Source: a bacterium 1xD8-48 (GTDB lineage Bacteria; Bacillota; Clostridia; Lachnospirales; Lachnospiraceae). From it: 64,000 nucleotides of DNA. The translations under genes and the position numbers were made by a program. The notes below the pieces were generated by a model. That model was not told where the DNA came from. It saw only the letters and a list, made by a program, of their open reading frames with translations, and searched no databases. Shown one piece after another: positions 34,154 to 45,007 of this stretch; the stretch's first letter is position 1, and every line of letters starts with the position of its first letter. The DNA is taken from positions 53,300-117,299 of the forward strand of contig QZDS01000013.1 of NCBI GenBank assembly GCA_009917455.1. The letters run 5' to 3'.

Positions 34154-37100
34154 TCGTCCATGTACTGACATTTCATAAACATATCGGAGCTTTTCTGCGC
34201 GTCCGTCTGTGATATTCCTGCAACATTACGCATTTTCGTGTATAAGAAGAGATTTTTATAAAAATGGCTCTCATCCACAAACAGCCGATCCACGCCAAGC
34301 TCCTCAAAAGTCACTACATTGTCTTTCCGCTCCTGCTTGTTTAATTTTTCCAGCCTTGCGTCCAGCAGCTTCTTTGTCTTTTCCATTTCTTTAATGGTAT
34401 AGCGCTCCCCCTCCGCCGCCTTTGCGTCTGAGATTGCAAGGATGATGTCATCAATCTGCCGCTCTATGGCCGCAATCTGGCGCTCTATGGAAAGGGGGAT
34501 CTTCTCAAACTGGCTGTGGCCGATAATGATACCGTCATAATCCCCGGTGGCAATGCGGGAGCAGAACTTTTTCCTGTTTGCAGGCTCAAAATCCTTTTTC
34601 GTTGCCACTAGAATATTTGCACCCGGATACAGGCGCAGAAAATCACTGCCCCACTGCTCTGTCAAATGGTTAGGCACAACATAAAGATTCTTATGGGAAA
34701 GCCCCAGCCGCCTGCTCTCCATACCTGCTGCCACCATCTCAAAGGTCTTCCCCGCACCCACGCAGTGGGCAAGCAGGGTATTTCCCCCATATAGGATATG
34801 TGCCACCGCATTTTTCTGGTGCTGCATCATGGTAATCTCCGGGTTCATGCCCACAAATCGGATATGACTCCCATCATACTCACGGGGGCGGATGCTGTTG
34901 AAAAGCTCATTATAGGTCCGACACAATGCCTCCCGCCGATCAAGATCTTTAAACACCCACTCCTTAAAGGCTTCCCGGATCACCTCCTGCTTCTGCTGGG
35001 CGACCATAGTTTCCGTCTTGTTAAGTACCCGCTTTTCTTTCCCGTCTTCCGTTGTTATCTTGTCGTATATCTTCGTATCCCGTAAGTTCAGGGCGTCTTC
35101 CAAAAGTCGGTAGGCGTTTGCCCTGCCCGTCCCGTAAGTGGAAGTGACGAGGAAATTTCCGCGGGTATCAAGGTTCTTCTCTGAAATATGCCACCGCCCG
35201 GTTTCTTTCGCATACCTTGCCGCAATCTTTCTACCAAGATAATTCCCCGGTGTCTGGAACAGTTCCCCCATGAACTGTGTAATATAAGTATCCTCCACCC
35301 ATGCAGCACCCAGCCGCACCTCTATCTCCGGAGCGTCAAGGTCTTTAGGCTGCACTTTCTTAAGATACTCCACGTTAGGCGCATACTCCGGGAGGCTTTC
35401 TGCATAATATTCTGCTGTGCGCAGCTTTTCCCTTACATTGCCGGAAAGATATTCGTCCGCCGCCTCCCACTTTTCTGTCACCGGGTTTTTAAAGATTACC
35501 CCGGTAAGTTCCCTTGTGGCTTCCTCCTCCGTTTTCCCGCATAGTTCCGCCATAAACGGTATGTCTACCCTTGCTTTTTCCCCGATGGAGACCGCAAGGG
35601 CTTCACTGGCGGTATCCACGCTGGTGACGGGTTCCGCTTTCCGTATGGTGCGCTTGGTAAAGATATCCGCCTTGCGCTCTAAATTCCCGTTCTCGTCAAC
35701 CACCTCCAGCGCCGCCAGAAGGCAGTAGCTGGAATCCTGTGAGAAAGCCCTGCGGTTGGCGTTGCTGCTGATCAGGCCGTATTTCTTAGTAAAACTGTCA
35801 TACTCTGTGTCCAGCTTTTTCTGCAGTGCTTCCACTTCCGCATCACTTTTATCTTCCATCTGGCAGCGGATCAGTTCCTGCGTAATATCCCGCAGTTTTA
35901 CCATGCCAAGGACACGCTCCGTGGTCTTTGCCGGGATCTCCACCGGGTTCATCCTTGCATTCTCCCGGTAATATACCTTCCCGTTTACTTCCGCAAAACT
36001 GAAATTCTTCACGGAAGGGTCGGCGGGTATGGAAGCGCCCGCCTGGTCCGGCAGGAGTTCCTCCGGCTCCCTGTCCGTGATATCTCCCTGAATATGGCTT
36101 ACTGCCTCCTTCAGCTGTTCCGACAGGGCTGTGCCCTCCATGGGCTTTACTGTGAGCGCCTGCTTCCCGAACTGTGTGCTTTCCATGGCAAATTTCCCCA
36201 GCACCATTTCCGGGTGGGCGGCAAAGTAGCTGTTTACAGAATATCCCTCCGGCGTAGTGTCAAGGCTTACCCATTCTGGCTGTTCCAGGGCCGCCCTGTC
36301 CCTTCTCTGGAAAAACAGGATATCCGCCACCACTTCCGTCCCCGCATTTTTTAAGAACGCATTCTCCGGGAGCCTTATGGCACCCAATAAATCCGCGCGG
36401 TTTGCGATATACTGGCGCACGGAAGGGTTCTGCTTGTCCATGGTGCCGCTCGACGTGACCACCGCCACCACCCCGCCGGGGCGCACAAGGTCAAGGGACT
36501 TTGCGATAAAATAGTCATGGATCAGGAAATTGAATCGGTCATACCGCCTGTCCGCCACCTTGTATGCGCCGAAAGGCACGTTCCCGATTACGCAGTCGAA
36601 AAAACTGTCCGGGTACTGTGCGTGTTCAAACCCTTGTATGGAGATACGGTTCTCCGGGTAAAGCTGCCCCGCAATCCTGCCGGAAATGCTGTCGAGCTCC
36701 ACGCCATACATCTTAAGGCCTCCCATTCCCTCCGGCACAAGCCCCATGAAGTTCCCGGTGCCGCAGGAAGGCTCCAATATGTTTCCCTGCTTCAATCCCA
36801 TATTTCCAAGGGCTTCATACATGGCCTTTATGACCACAGGCGGCGTATAAAACGCATTTAAGGTGGAAGCCCTTGCCTGTCGGTATTCCTCCTCTGTCAG
36901 TGCCTGTTTTAACTGCATATATTCCGCCGCCCATGCCCCGTTACCTTCCCCGAAAGCTGCCGGGATGCCGCCCCAGCCCACATACCGGGACAAAATATCC
37001 CGTTCTTCCGGCGTGGCTGTGCGGTTTTCCCCTTCTATCTTTTTCAAAGTAATAATAGCTTCCATGTTGGCACGGAATTTCTGCTTTGGCCCGCCTGCGC

Positions 37101-39906
37101 CCAAGTCATCATAGGTAATACGGAAATTGGCCGGAGCGGGGAGGTTTTTCTGTCCTTCCGGATTTTCCGGTTCTCCTGAATGTTTCTGTCCTTCTGCATT
37201 TCCCTGTCCTTCAAGATTTTTCCCTTCTGCTGTCCCTTCTGCTTCCAGTGAATCTTCGGAATGCAAAACGTCTCCTGCCTGTTCCCCCGTACTTTCCTTT
37301 TGTGAAGGCTCGTTTTGGAAAAATTCTTTTTGCGGAAATTCTTTTGGTGCTTCCTCTGAAGGCGCTTTTTTCTCCACAGGCGCGGCGTTCATATCCATGA
37401 AATCAAATAAGGACAGCTGCACGCTGTCCCCGATCCGTATCCCTTCCTGTATGCCTTTTTTCTTTTCCGGGAAAATGGTATAAGTGCCTTCCACATATCC
37501 CCGTACCTTTTCCAGAAGACGCTCCTTTTCATCATAGCCCTCAAAATCCGCCGGGAGCGCCGCCAGCGCCTGTTCCATGTTTTTAACGAGAATATCCCCT
37601 CCCTCCGGGGTTCCCAAAAGGCCGGCAATCTCTTTCCTGTGTTCATACGGGGACGGCGTTCCGTCCCACGGGCGTGTAACAGCTGCCGGGATGCGGCTGT
37701 AAAAATTTGCGGCCTGGGAAACAATCCTCTCTTTTTCATACTCCGGCATACGGGAAATATCCGCCGTGCTTAAATATCTGTCATGCCCAATCAGATATTT
37801 TATCCGCTTCGCCACGGCCGGCCATTTCAGCAGGGCTTCCGCTTTTACATCCTCAAGCCTCCCCCTGGTGAGGAGCAGTCCCTTCCCATCATGCCATACA
37901 CCGGAATCCTCTGCGTTATCGTAGATAGTCCCGCCGCCCCCGATCCCGTATTCTTTCCAGAGGAAAGCTGCTTTCTCTTTATCCGTCCTGTCCTGTAGAA
38001 AATAAGAATAAATGCCCAGCCGCCAGTCTGGGGCTTTTCCCTTTGTAAGATAAGCGTCAATCTCGTCCTGCGTAATAAATGCCGGGGATTCCTCCCATGA
38101 AAAGCCCTCCCTTGCCCGGTACGGGACTGCCTCCTGCAAAGACTCCTTGCCCTCTGCCGCTACACCCTCCGCCATATCCTTTTCCACAGGCGCTGATATG
38201 TCCGTATGTTCCGTATCTGCATTGGAACCTGCCGCGTCCAATACCTCCTGTGGGGCATATTCCCCCTGCCTAAGGAGCTGGTGGATGCGCCCGCTTACCT
38301 CTTCCCATGTCAGGAATGCCTTATACAGCACCGCCCCATGCACGGAATCCCCGGCGGCGATCTGCATCCCCAGCTCGTCATGCCAGACGGAATATTTCCT
38401 GCCGCCGACGATAATGCCCCTGCCGCCGGTCCCGTATTCCTTACGGATAAATTCCGCAGATTCCTCCTCCGTCCGGGAAGCCATGAAATGATAAATAATA
38501 TGCGGCAGGCTTCCCTTCCGGTTCCCGCCTGCCCGGAGCACCCCGTCCACTACGTCTGCGGGGATAGTGATCTCCCCGGCATACAGCGCCTGCACACGCT
38601 CCTCAATCTGCCGTATCTGCTGCTCCACGGAAGGGAACCTTCCGCTATGCGCAGAAAAAGCAGGGGCTTTGGTTTCCCCCGCTTTCTCCATATCCTGTCC
38701 GTTTCCTTCTCCCTCTAGCTGTACACCAGTTCCTGCAGGACGCTCTCCTCCGCCATGGCCGTCAGGCTGTTCATATGCGCCGCCCACGCCAGCGGGTCCT
38801 TCCCCTTGTCCGGCGCCGGATATTTCTCCAGAAGCCTTTCCACTAAGGCTTCCATCCTCTCCGCTGCCGCTTCCTCTATATCCGCCAGGTGGCTGTCCAG
38901 CTTCCCTTCCAGCATCATGCCCTGGTACCAGCCCACCCGGTTCTCCTTTAAGAATGTCTTCCGCAGCATCCCGTATTTCCCGATGGGCCTCTGCTCCTCC
39001 TCTATTGTCAGGTCCGGGATCAGGTAGTCCCCCTCCCAGTGGTATGTCAGTTCCATCCGCACTCCCTCCCTTCCCGCTTTCAGTTTCATGCTTTAAAGTG
39101 CTAAATTTATTGTAACCGATTCCTGTACGGTTTTCAAGGGCTTTCTGTTCTTCTTTCAGACAAATTTCTTTCACTGTCCGGCCGATGCCCCGAAGGAGCG
39201 GCTCCGTAAGGCTGCTTATGGCATTTCCCAATACAGCCAGCGCCGCAGGGGTATTGAAGTCCGTGATCCCCACAAAATCCCCCTCCTCAAGGTATTCCAT
39301 GGGGTCTAAGCCGCACCGGAGGGCTGCCGCGTAAAAGATGCTGTTTTTCAAAAGCTCCCTGAAAGTTACCCTGACAGCATCCTCCCCAAGCCCTTCCAGA
39401 TATGTCCCTTCCACTTCATAGTCCAGCCCCTGCATGGCTTCTTTTAAGTTATCTTCCGCAATGCGGGAAGAAACCGCCATGAGCGCCGGGCCTATGCCTG
39501 CCGCTTCCTTCCCCTTGAGCCCGTAGGTATCCGACACATAAGAAAGCACTTCCGCTTCATGCCGCTCTTCCATCTTCCAGAGGACAGGCGTCCATCCGCC
39601 CTGCACCAGACGGGTATCGGAAACGTCAAACACATATTTCAGCTTCATCTTCGCCCTGCTGTCATCCAACAGCGCAATCCCCTTTGCGCCCCTCCTTACC
39701 CACCGCCCTACTTTCCCGTTCCAGTCCTCCAGCGACACACAGGCAGTGGCGTCCGGGCGCTGGGCATGGACCAGCATGGTGTCTGGAAACGGATAACGGT
39801 ACAGTTTTGCCGCCGTGCCAAGGTACCCCATCCAGTCCCTTGGGGAGCTGCTGATCTTTTTTGCCTCCTTCCTGGCAAGCTGCTGGATTTTCTGCAGTCT
39901 GTCCAT
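34154..39906 (-). pseudogene. N-terminal part of the giant ICE methylase-helicase, cut by element 1
   Basis: About 1,917 residues remain. In order: an ArdC-like N-terminal domain (MLVHAQRPDATACVSLEDW), a Gly/Pro-rich linker (residues 275-400) that overlaps an embedded tnpV frame, several LPD-like repeats, an N6-adenine methylase-like domain (LEPSCGTGNFMGL, VIGNVPFGAY), and the first SF2/SNF2 half (LLAHCVGAGKTFEMV, LFVDESHFYKN). The backbone reading stops at GAC GA, then runs into element DNA and ends ICCEL. The missing half is at 13667-16405. Homologues process or protect ICE DNA during transfer; the split should abolish the helicase. Confidence 0.93.
38715..39056 (-). CDS. TnpV homologue encoded in an alternate frame inside the helicase gene
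   Basis: 113 residues in another frame of the same strand as the helicase. It begins MELTYHWEGDYLIPDL and carries IGKYGMLRKTFLKEN, HLADI, and NSLTAMAEESVLQELVYS, matching the element 1 TnpV along its length. ATG 39056 has its own GGGAGGG seven bases upstream, which suggests real translation. In the helicase frame the same DNA encodes the low-complexity Gly/Pro-rich linker. So the region carries two overlapping coding functions on one strand, or a captured tnpV read through as a linker. Confidence 0.8.
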   Translation of the reverse strand: MELTYHWEGDYLIPDLTIEEEQRPIGKYGMLRKTFLKENRVGWYQGMMLEGKLDSHLADIEEAAAERMEALVERLLEKYPAPDKGKDPLAWAAHMNSLTAMAEESVLQELVYS

Positions 39907-39944
39907 TGTAAAGTCCCCCTCTCTGAAATGCTGTTATCTGGCTT

Positions 39945-41786
39945 TTATTTTCCTTTCTTCCCTTCCTGCTTCCCCTCTTCCCCCTTCGGGAAATCAAGGC
40001 TGAAATCAATCCGCCCGTCCTCCGCCTTCATCACGATATCCGCCGCAAAAGTCTGGTCCCTTTTTGCAGAATACAGATCCTTTGCATGGCTGCGCCCGGT
40101 TTTTAAAAGCTCTTTTGCCATCTTTTTTTCAATTTTCTTTTTCATGCCGGAAAGGTAGCGGTTCTCTTTCCAGAGGGTGAACGGACACTCGCAGTTGTTA
40201 CAGTAAAAGTTCTTCTTTCCCTCATAGACCTCCGCCCCGCATAAGGGGCAGCTGCCTATGCTTTCTTTCCGGCGGAACCGGCCAAGTTCACTTTCCGGGA
40301 TTTTCCTGCACCCTTCCAGTATCTCCCCCACCAGTTCCGTAATGCCTTCCGTAAAATCCTTACTGTCCAGCTCCCCCTTCTCCATGCACAGCAGGCCATT
40401 CTCCCATTCTGCGGTCATGAGCGCCGACTTTAGATATTCCGGCATGACTGCTACCAGCTCCATTCCCTCCGGCGTGGGGATAATCTGCCGCCCTTTCCTT
40501 GCCGCATAGCCGGAGGATACCAGCTTTTCAATGATCCCCGCCCGTGTCGCCGGGGTGCCAAGGCCTTTTTTCTCCGTATCCCGCTCAAAATCCCCCCTGC
40601 CCGCTGTCTCCATGGAAAGCAGGAGCTGGTCTTCCGTAAAGTGCTTCGGGGCGGAGGTAAAATGTTCGCTGATTTCTGCCTGAATGTTTTCAAATACCTG
40701 CCCCTCTGCCAGTTCCGGAAGCTTACCTTCCTTCCGGCTCCCGGCAGGTTCCGGCAGTCCCTGGTCACCTGCATCTTCCGCAGTCTTAAAAGCGCTTTTC
40801 AGCATATACTCAAAGTCTTTCCAGCCATTGTGTGTGACGGTCTTTCCGAAGGCGGCAAAAATATGGCCGCTGCAGGAAAGTTCTGCCTTCACTGTTCCAT
40901 AGATATGCTTCTCCCCTGTCGCGCACAGGAGGCGGCATGCAGTAAGCGCCAGCACTTTCCGCTCCGCTTCCGGCAGGGCTGGAAGGTCCGCTTCCCCGAT
41001 CCTTGCAGTGGGGATAACTGCATGGTGGTCAGTGACCCTTTTACTGTCCAACACCCTGCTAATATCCGGAACCGGCATCTCCATGCCTGATAAAATATTT
41101 TCCCCAAATAAGCCGGAATGGAGGACTGCTTCTATTACCTTCCCCACTGTCTGCCCCATGTCGTCAGACAAAAACTGGCTGTCCGTCCGGGGATAGGTCG
41201 CCAGCTTTTTCTCATAAAGTCCCTGCAGGTATTCCAGCGTTTCCTTTGCGGTAAAGCCGAAAATGCGGTTGGCGTCGCGCTGTAAGGTGGTAAGGTCATA
41301 GAGTTTTGGTGGCGGTACCGTCTTTTCCTCTTTTATCACGGATACCATCTGTGCCTGCCCGCCGCTGCATTCTTCCAGCATTTTCTGTGCTTCTTTCCTG
41401 TTATCCATGCGCCCTGACACTGCCTCCATCCCGCCGCTGGAAATATGGACTGTAAAATACTTTTCTTTCTTAAAACCCCTGATTTTTTCCTCACGCTCCA
41501 CAAGCATGGCGAGGGTGGGCGTCTGCACCCTGCCCACCGCCAGCTTCTTAAAGTATTTCGTAGTATATGCCCGCGTGGCGTTCATTCCCACCAGCCAGTC
41601 CGCCTTCGCCCGGCAGACGGAGGCCTCGCAGATATCCCGGTACTCCTTTCCGTCCTTCAGGTTTGTAAAGCCTTCACGGATTGCGGAATCCTCCATGGAA
41701 CTGATCCACAAACGCTTTACTGGGAGGGTGCTTCCGGACAGGTCGTATACATGCTTAAATATAAGCTCCCCTTCCCGGCCTGCGTC
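39945..41786 (-). pseudogene. topB: Topoisomerase III, C-terminal part, cut by element 2
   Basis: The fragment begins at DAGREGELIFKHVYDLSGS and continues with the TopB core: RVQTPTLAMLVEREE, the active-site Tyr in TYPRTDSQFLS, VTDHHAVIPT, and a C-terminal zinc ribbon CPLCGAEVYEG...CNNCECPF. The first 100 residues lie at 50120-50427. Joining at GA restores TGT GAC GCA GGC (CDAG). No proper start remains; an ATG at 41711 could give a protein lacking the TOPRIM metal site. TopB untangles ICE DNA in transfer or replication. It is followed at 39 bases by the helicase gene. Confidence 0.93.
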
Positions 41787-41824
41787 TGTTGGATAGTTGG
41801 AATAGGTGACTTAGAAAATATCCA

Positions 41825-43462
41825 TTATTCAAGGGTTTCCAGTGCCCCTATGAATTTGTAATGGATAGTAAGTCGTTGAATTTTCTGCCCGTCAACTTCT
41901 ACGGGTTCAGAAACAAGAATTTTTTCTATAAGTTGATTGATTATCTTAAAATTGAGTTCTGTTATTCCTGCATAACCGCTTATCTGCTCCGCAAACTGCT
42001 CAATGGAAGATAACTGCTCCCTGTCCGCTATGGCACTTTTTTCAAGTTCCTTTATCTTGGCGGTCAGTTCTTCCTGCTCGCTGTCATACCTTGCCGACAA
42101 CATCTGAAAACGCTTTTCGGTCAGCAGTTCCCTTGTCAAGTCCTCATACAATTTGGCATACAGGTTTTCAATCTCCGACACACGCTGTTTACATTGCCTT
42201 AATTCCTTTTTCTGCTGTTCCCTGTCCGCTGACATTTGGAGATTAAGACGCTCGGCAATTTCCGTTACCATTGCTTTCCTGTCCGCCAGTGCCTGTCCTG
42301 CGTGTTTCTGAATGTCTGCAAGCACAACTTCGTGAACCGTCCTCGCCTCAATGGTGTGTGCCGAACAACCCTCTTTCCCAAACTTACGGTATTTGGTACA
42401 GCAGTAGAAAGTCTTGTCTAATACGTTGTTACGCTTTCTTTTCTGCTCGACTTTGACAAGCATGGCACTCCCGCAATCGGCGCATTTTATAATTCCTCGG
42501 AAAATGTTGTCATATCCGCTTGAACTTTCCCCGATAACGGGTGGTCTGCTCTCCAAAATCTTCTGAACATTGTTCCAGCGGTTCTGTTCAATGATTGGCT
42601 CATGTGTGCCATAAATGACTTCACGCTCCGCATACGGGATATACTGTCTTTTCTTGGAACGCATGGTTTTTGTCGGTCTTTCCGCTACGGTAAGGTTTCC
42701 TGCATAAACGGGGTCATGTAATATCTTGCTGACATAAGCGGTGTCCCAGTCATACATCTTTTCCTCATCAGTGTACCGCTCAAACATTTCCTTTTTGTAG
42801 AAACTTGGCTTAATGACTTTTGCCTTACGCAAGCGGTTACAGATAGTGTGAAGCCCCACACCCTCCTCGGCGATTGAGAAAATCAGTTCCACAACGGGGG
42901 CGGTCACTTCATCAATGACAAGGTGGTTATGGTCTTTCTCGTCTTTCTGATAACCGAATGGGGCGGTGGTAGCCATATACTTGCCCTGCATTTTTCTTGC
43001 GTGGAGTGCGCTCTTGATTTTCCTTGACGTGTCCTTTGCGTACATTTCATTGATGATGTTGCGGAACGGTGTAATATCCATTTGAGCGTTGTCTATGGAG
43101 TCCACCCCGTCATTGATTGCAATGTACCGCACGTTATGGTTAGGGAAAAATACTTCGATATAAGTACCTGTTTCAAGATAATTCCTCCCCAATCGTGACA
43201 GGTCTTTTGTGATGAGCGTTGACACTTCCCCGTCCTGTATGTCCTCGATAAGCTGTCGGAAAGCGGGGCGGTCGTAATTTGTACCGCTGTAACCGTCATC
43301 AACGTAAAACTGGCAGTTCAGAAAACCGTTGCGCTTTGCGTAATCTTTCAGCATGGTTTTCTGTGTGCTGATACTCATGCTCTCGTTGTTCGTGCCGTCA
43401 TCTTTGGAAAGCCTGCAATATAAAGCAGTGATTTTGTCATTATTCAGTTTTGCCCTTTTCAT
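41825..43462 (-). CDS. Large serine recombinase of element 2 (TndX/TnpX family)
   Basis: About 545 residues from ATG 43462, which follows AAGGAGG; the longer frame from 43495 lacks a site. The resolvase domain has the catalytic Ser in ITALYCRLSKDDG and TLITKDLSRLGRNYLE. The recombinase domain and zinc ribbon follow (IKCADCGSAMLVKVEQ), then a coiled coil ending in LVSEPVEVDGQKIQRL. Its stop is 38 bases from the left end of element 2, the usual place for the recombinase gene. It should cut at the GA dinucleotides seen at both ends. Confidence 0.95.
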   Translation of the reverse strand: MKRAKLNNDKITALYCRLSKDDGTNNESMSISTQKTMLKDYAKRNGFLNCQFYVDDGYSGTNYDRPAFRQLIEDIQDGEVSTLITKDLSRLGRNYLETGTYIEVFFPNHNVRYIAINDGVDSIDNAQMDITPFRNIINEMYAKDTSRKIKSALHARKMQGKYMATTAPFGYQKDEKDHNHLVIDEVTAPVVELIFSIAEEGVGLHTICNRLRKAKVIKPSFYKKEMFERYTDEEKMYDWDTAYVSKILHDPVYAGNLTVAERPTKTMRSKKRQYIPYAEREVIYGTHEPIIEQNRWNNVQKILESRPPVIGESSSGYDNIFRGIIKCADCGSAMLVKVEQKRKRNNVLDKTFYCCTKYRKFGKEGCSAHTIEARTVHEVVLADIQKHAGQALADRKAMVTEIAERLNLQMSADREQQKKELRQCKQRVSEIENLYAKLYEDLTRELLTEKRFQMLSARYDSEQEELTAKIKELEKSAIADREQLSSIEQFAEQISGYAGITELNFKIINQLIEKILVSEPVEVDGQKIQRLTIHYKFIGALETLE

Positions 43463-43478
43463 GTCGTCCTCCTTGATG

Positions 43479-43496
43479 AAAAGGGACTTCCTCAAT
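43479..43496. repeat. 18-base motif, inverted partner of 50062-50079
   Basis: AAAAGGGACTTCCTCAAT lies just before the recombinase ribosome site. An exact inverted copy is at 50062-50079, about 40 bases inside the other end of element 2. The pairing of a recombinase-gene leader with an end-proximal site suggests a binding site for the recombinase or its accessory factor, or feedback control. Confidence 0.6.
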
Positions 43497-43532
43497 TCCT
43501 ATTATACTATATTCCCTTTTCCGTTTCCAGTG

Positions 43533-43706
43533 CTAATTTGCGTTGTTTTCCGCTATCTCTTTGACCTTTTTTGTTATCTGTTCCTCGGCTATCCGCTTGA
43601 ATACCGTTTCCATTTTTTCAGTGCCTACATAGTGCCTTTCCACGATTATTTTTGTGGGTGGGCGTTGTCGGGTGGCTCTTTGCCCTGTCTTGCTGTCTTT
43701 GCTCAT
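43533..43706 (-). CDS. Small transposon protein upstream of the recombinase
   Basis: 57 residues starting MSKDSKTGQRATRQRPPTK, highly basic, with a helical C-terminal half (VFKRIAEEQITKKVKEIAE). AAAGGAG lies before the ATG. It lies where TnpW-like proteins sit in related elements, directly before the recombinase, but shows no clear sequence similarity to the TnpW of element 1. It may be a directionality factor or accessory protein. It is too short and basic to assign by motif. Confidence 0.6.
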   Translation of the reverse strand: MSKDSKTGQRATRQRPPTKIIVERHYVGTEKMETVFKRIAEEQITKKVKEIAENNAN

Positions 43707-43823
43707 AAATCTGCTCCTTTACAATAAAATAGAGCGCATAGACTGGTTTCTATACGCTCTGACGCTGTGTTACCTATTCAGTTGTGATTGTGATAATGGT
43801 TGTTTAGACAAACCGGAATTTGG

Positions 43824-44916
43824 TTAATGTATATGTTCATCATAAAACCCAACAAAATCCTCGAACAACTCCAAGTCCAATGAATTACACCATTTTTCCC
43901 TGTCAAGGTTTTGATATATATAATTAGCTTTATCCTCCGAAAACCGTTCCCTGTTTTCCTCTGTGTTATAGTCATAGTCAAGCGTTTTGAGCCATTCATC
44001 AAATTTCGCATTAAACTCATTGCGATATGTGTTGTCATTGAAATAGTTATGTCCTTTATTCTCAAGAGGAATAAAGCTAAATCGGGAATCGTCCTTGTAT
44101 TTTTCATAATAAATTTCGTAACCGTATTCGGCTGGAACAACTTCATCATCAAAGCTATGCACAATCATAACAGCGGCATTGCTTTTTGAGAAGCCGTCCA
44201 ACGCAGTATTTGAGGCATACCCGCCATATTGAATCCTCTCATGCAGTTTCACAAATGGTAACATCAAATAAATACCATTTCCTACCTGTTTTTTCCCCTC
44301 GGCTTCAAACAGATTCGATGAAGCGTTAAAACCCGAACACGCTATAACGGCTTTTACTTCGGGGTGGTATGTAAGCACACTGCAAACACTGTAGCCGCCC
44401 CAGCTATGCCCAAATAAAACGATTGGCAGACTTGGGAATTTCCCGCTTTCTTCCACAAATGTGATTGCATGGTCAAGGTCAATTACTCCCTGTGGAAGTC
44501 CTCCGACTCCCTCACCCTCGCTTTCATCATTTCCCGTAGCGTCATAGGAGAAAACATAATATCCATGACAGGCAAAATAATTCACACAATCCATATAAGA
44601 ATTATGTCCACCTCCACCAAAGCCATGTGCCATTACAACGATACCACGCTGGTTTTCTCCCGAACTATACATATATCCCGCCAGTTTCTGCCCCCCCGTT
44701 GGAACTAAACTCATATTTCGTGCGGTGCAATCCGTCAAAGTCATCAACGTAGAGCATAAGCGGCTCATAGCTCTCAAATCGCTGGTTAAAATTCTCGTTA
44801 TATACCATTACAGTCAATATCCAATCGCCAGCAATTATTAGTGTGACCACAATAGATAATATAATAAAGAGAATCTTTTTCTTCTTAGATTTCGGTTTCG
44901 TATTTTTCATATCCAT
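43824..44916 (-). pseudogene. Membrane-anchored alpha/beta hydrolase, frameshifted in a G7 tract
   Basis: The first frame (from 44916) gives MDMKNTKPKSKKKK, a signal anchor (ILFIILSIVVTLIIAG) and an extracytoplasmic start. The rest (GGQKLAGYMYSSGENQRG onward) is in another frame. The switch is at a run of seven G on the minus strand (44691-44697); six would restore one reading frame. The hydrolase part is complete, with HGFGGGGHNSY, the nucleophile elbow FGHSWGGYS, an acid in VHSFDDEVVP and a His in LENKGHNYF. It may be phase-variable, a true pseudogene or a sequencing artefact. Confidence 0.85.
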
Positions 44917-45007
44917 ATCCTTTTTGACTCATTGTTGTGTCGGAAAATTCCGATTTGTATCTCCAATAGAATACCACAATCACACTCATATTTCTATCAG
45001 ATTTTCA

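Larger units (their letters stand above)
16404..34155. mobile_element. Element 1: 17.7-kb TndX-type integrative mobilizable element inside the ICE helicase gene
   Basis: The element proper is 16406-34153, bracketed by TC (GA on the minus strand) at 16404-16405 and 34154-34155. Its ends form an imperfect inverted repeat around TGTTGT with flanking A/T-rich bases. It encodes a large serine recombinase (28665-30638), TnpW, TnpV, a MobL relaxase, ParM/ParR-like proteins, an agr cassette and an ABC transporter. Removal with one GA kept restores the helicase reading frame exactly. The left third (16.4-24.7 kb, agr cassette, intron, dead transposase) looks like cargo added to a mobilizable core. Confidence 0.93.

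Noticed and set aside
34154..39906. Helicase N-terminal piece as a complete gene
   Set aside because: It lacks motifs after DEAH, which are found at 13667-16405, and the tail ICCEL comes from element 1 DNA.
39945..41711. Topoisomerase fragment as a full gene starting at ATG 41711
   Set aside because: The TOPRIM metal-binding part is missing and continues upstream to the element 2 junction; the ATG is an internal Met of WISSMEDS.
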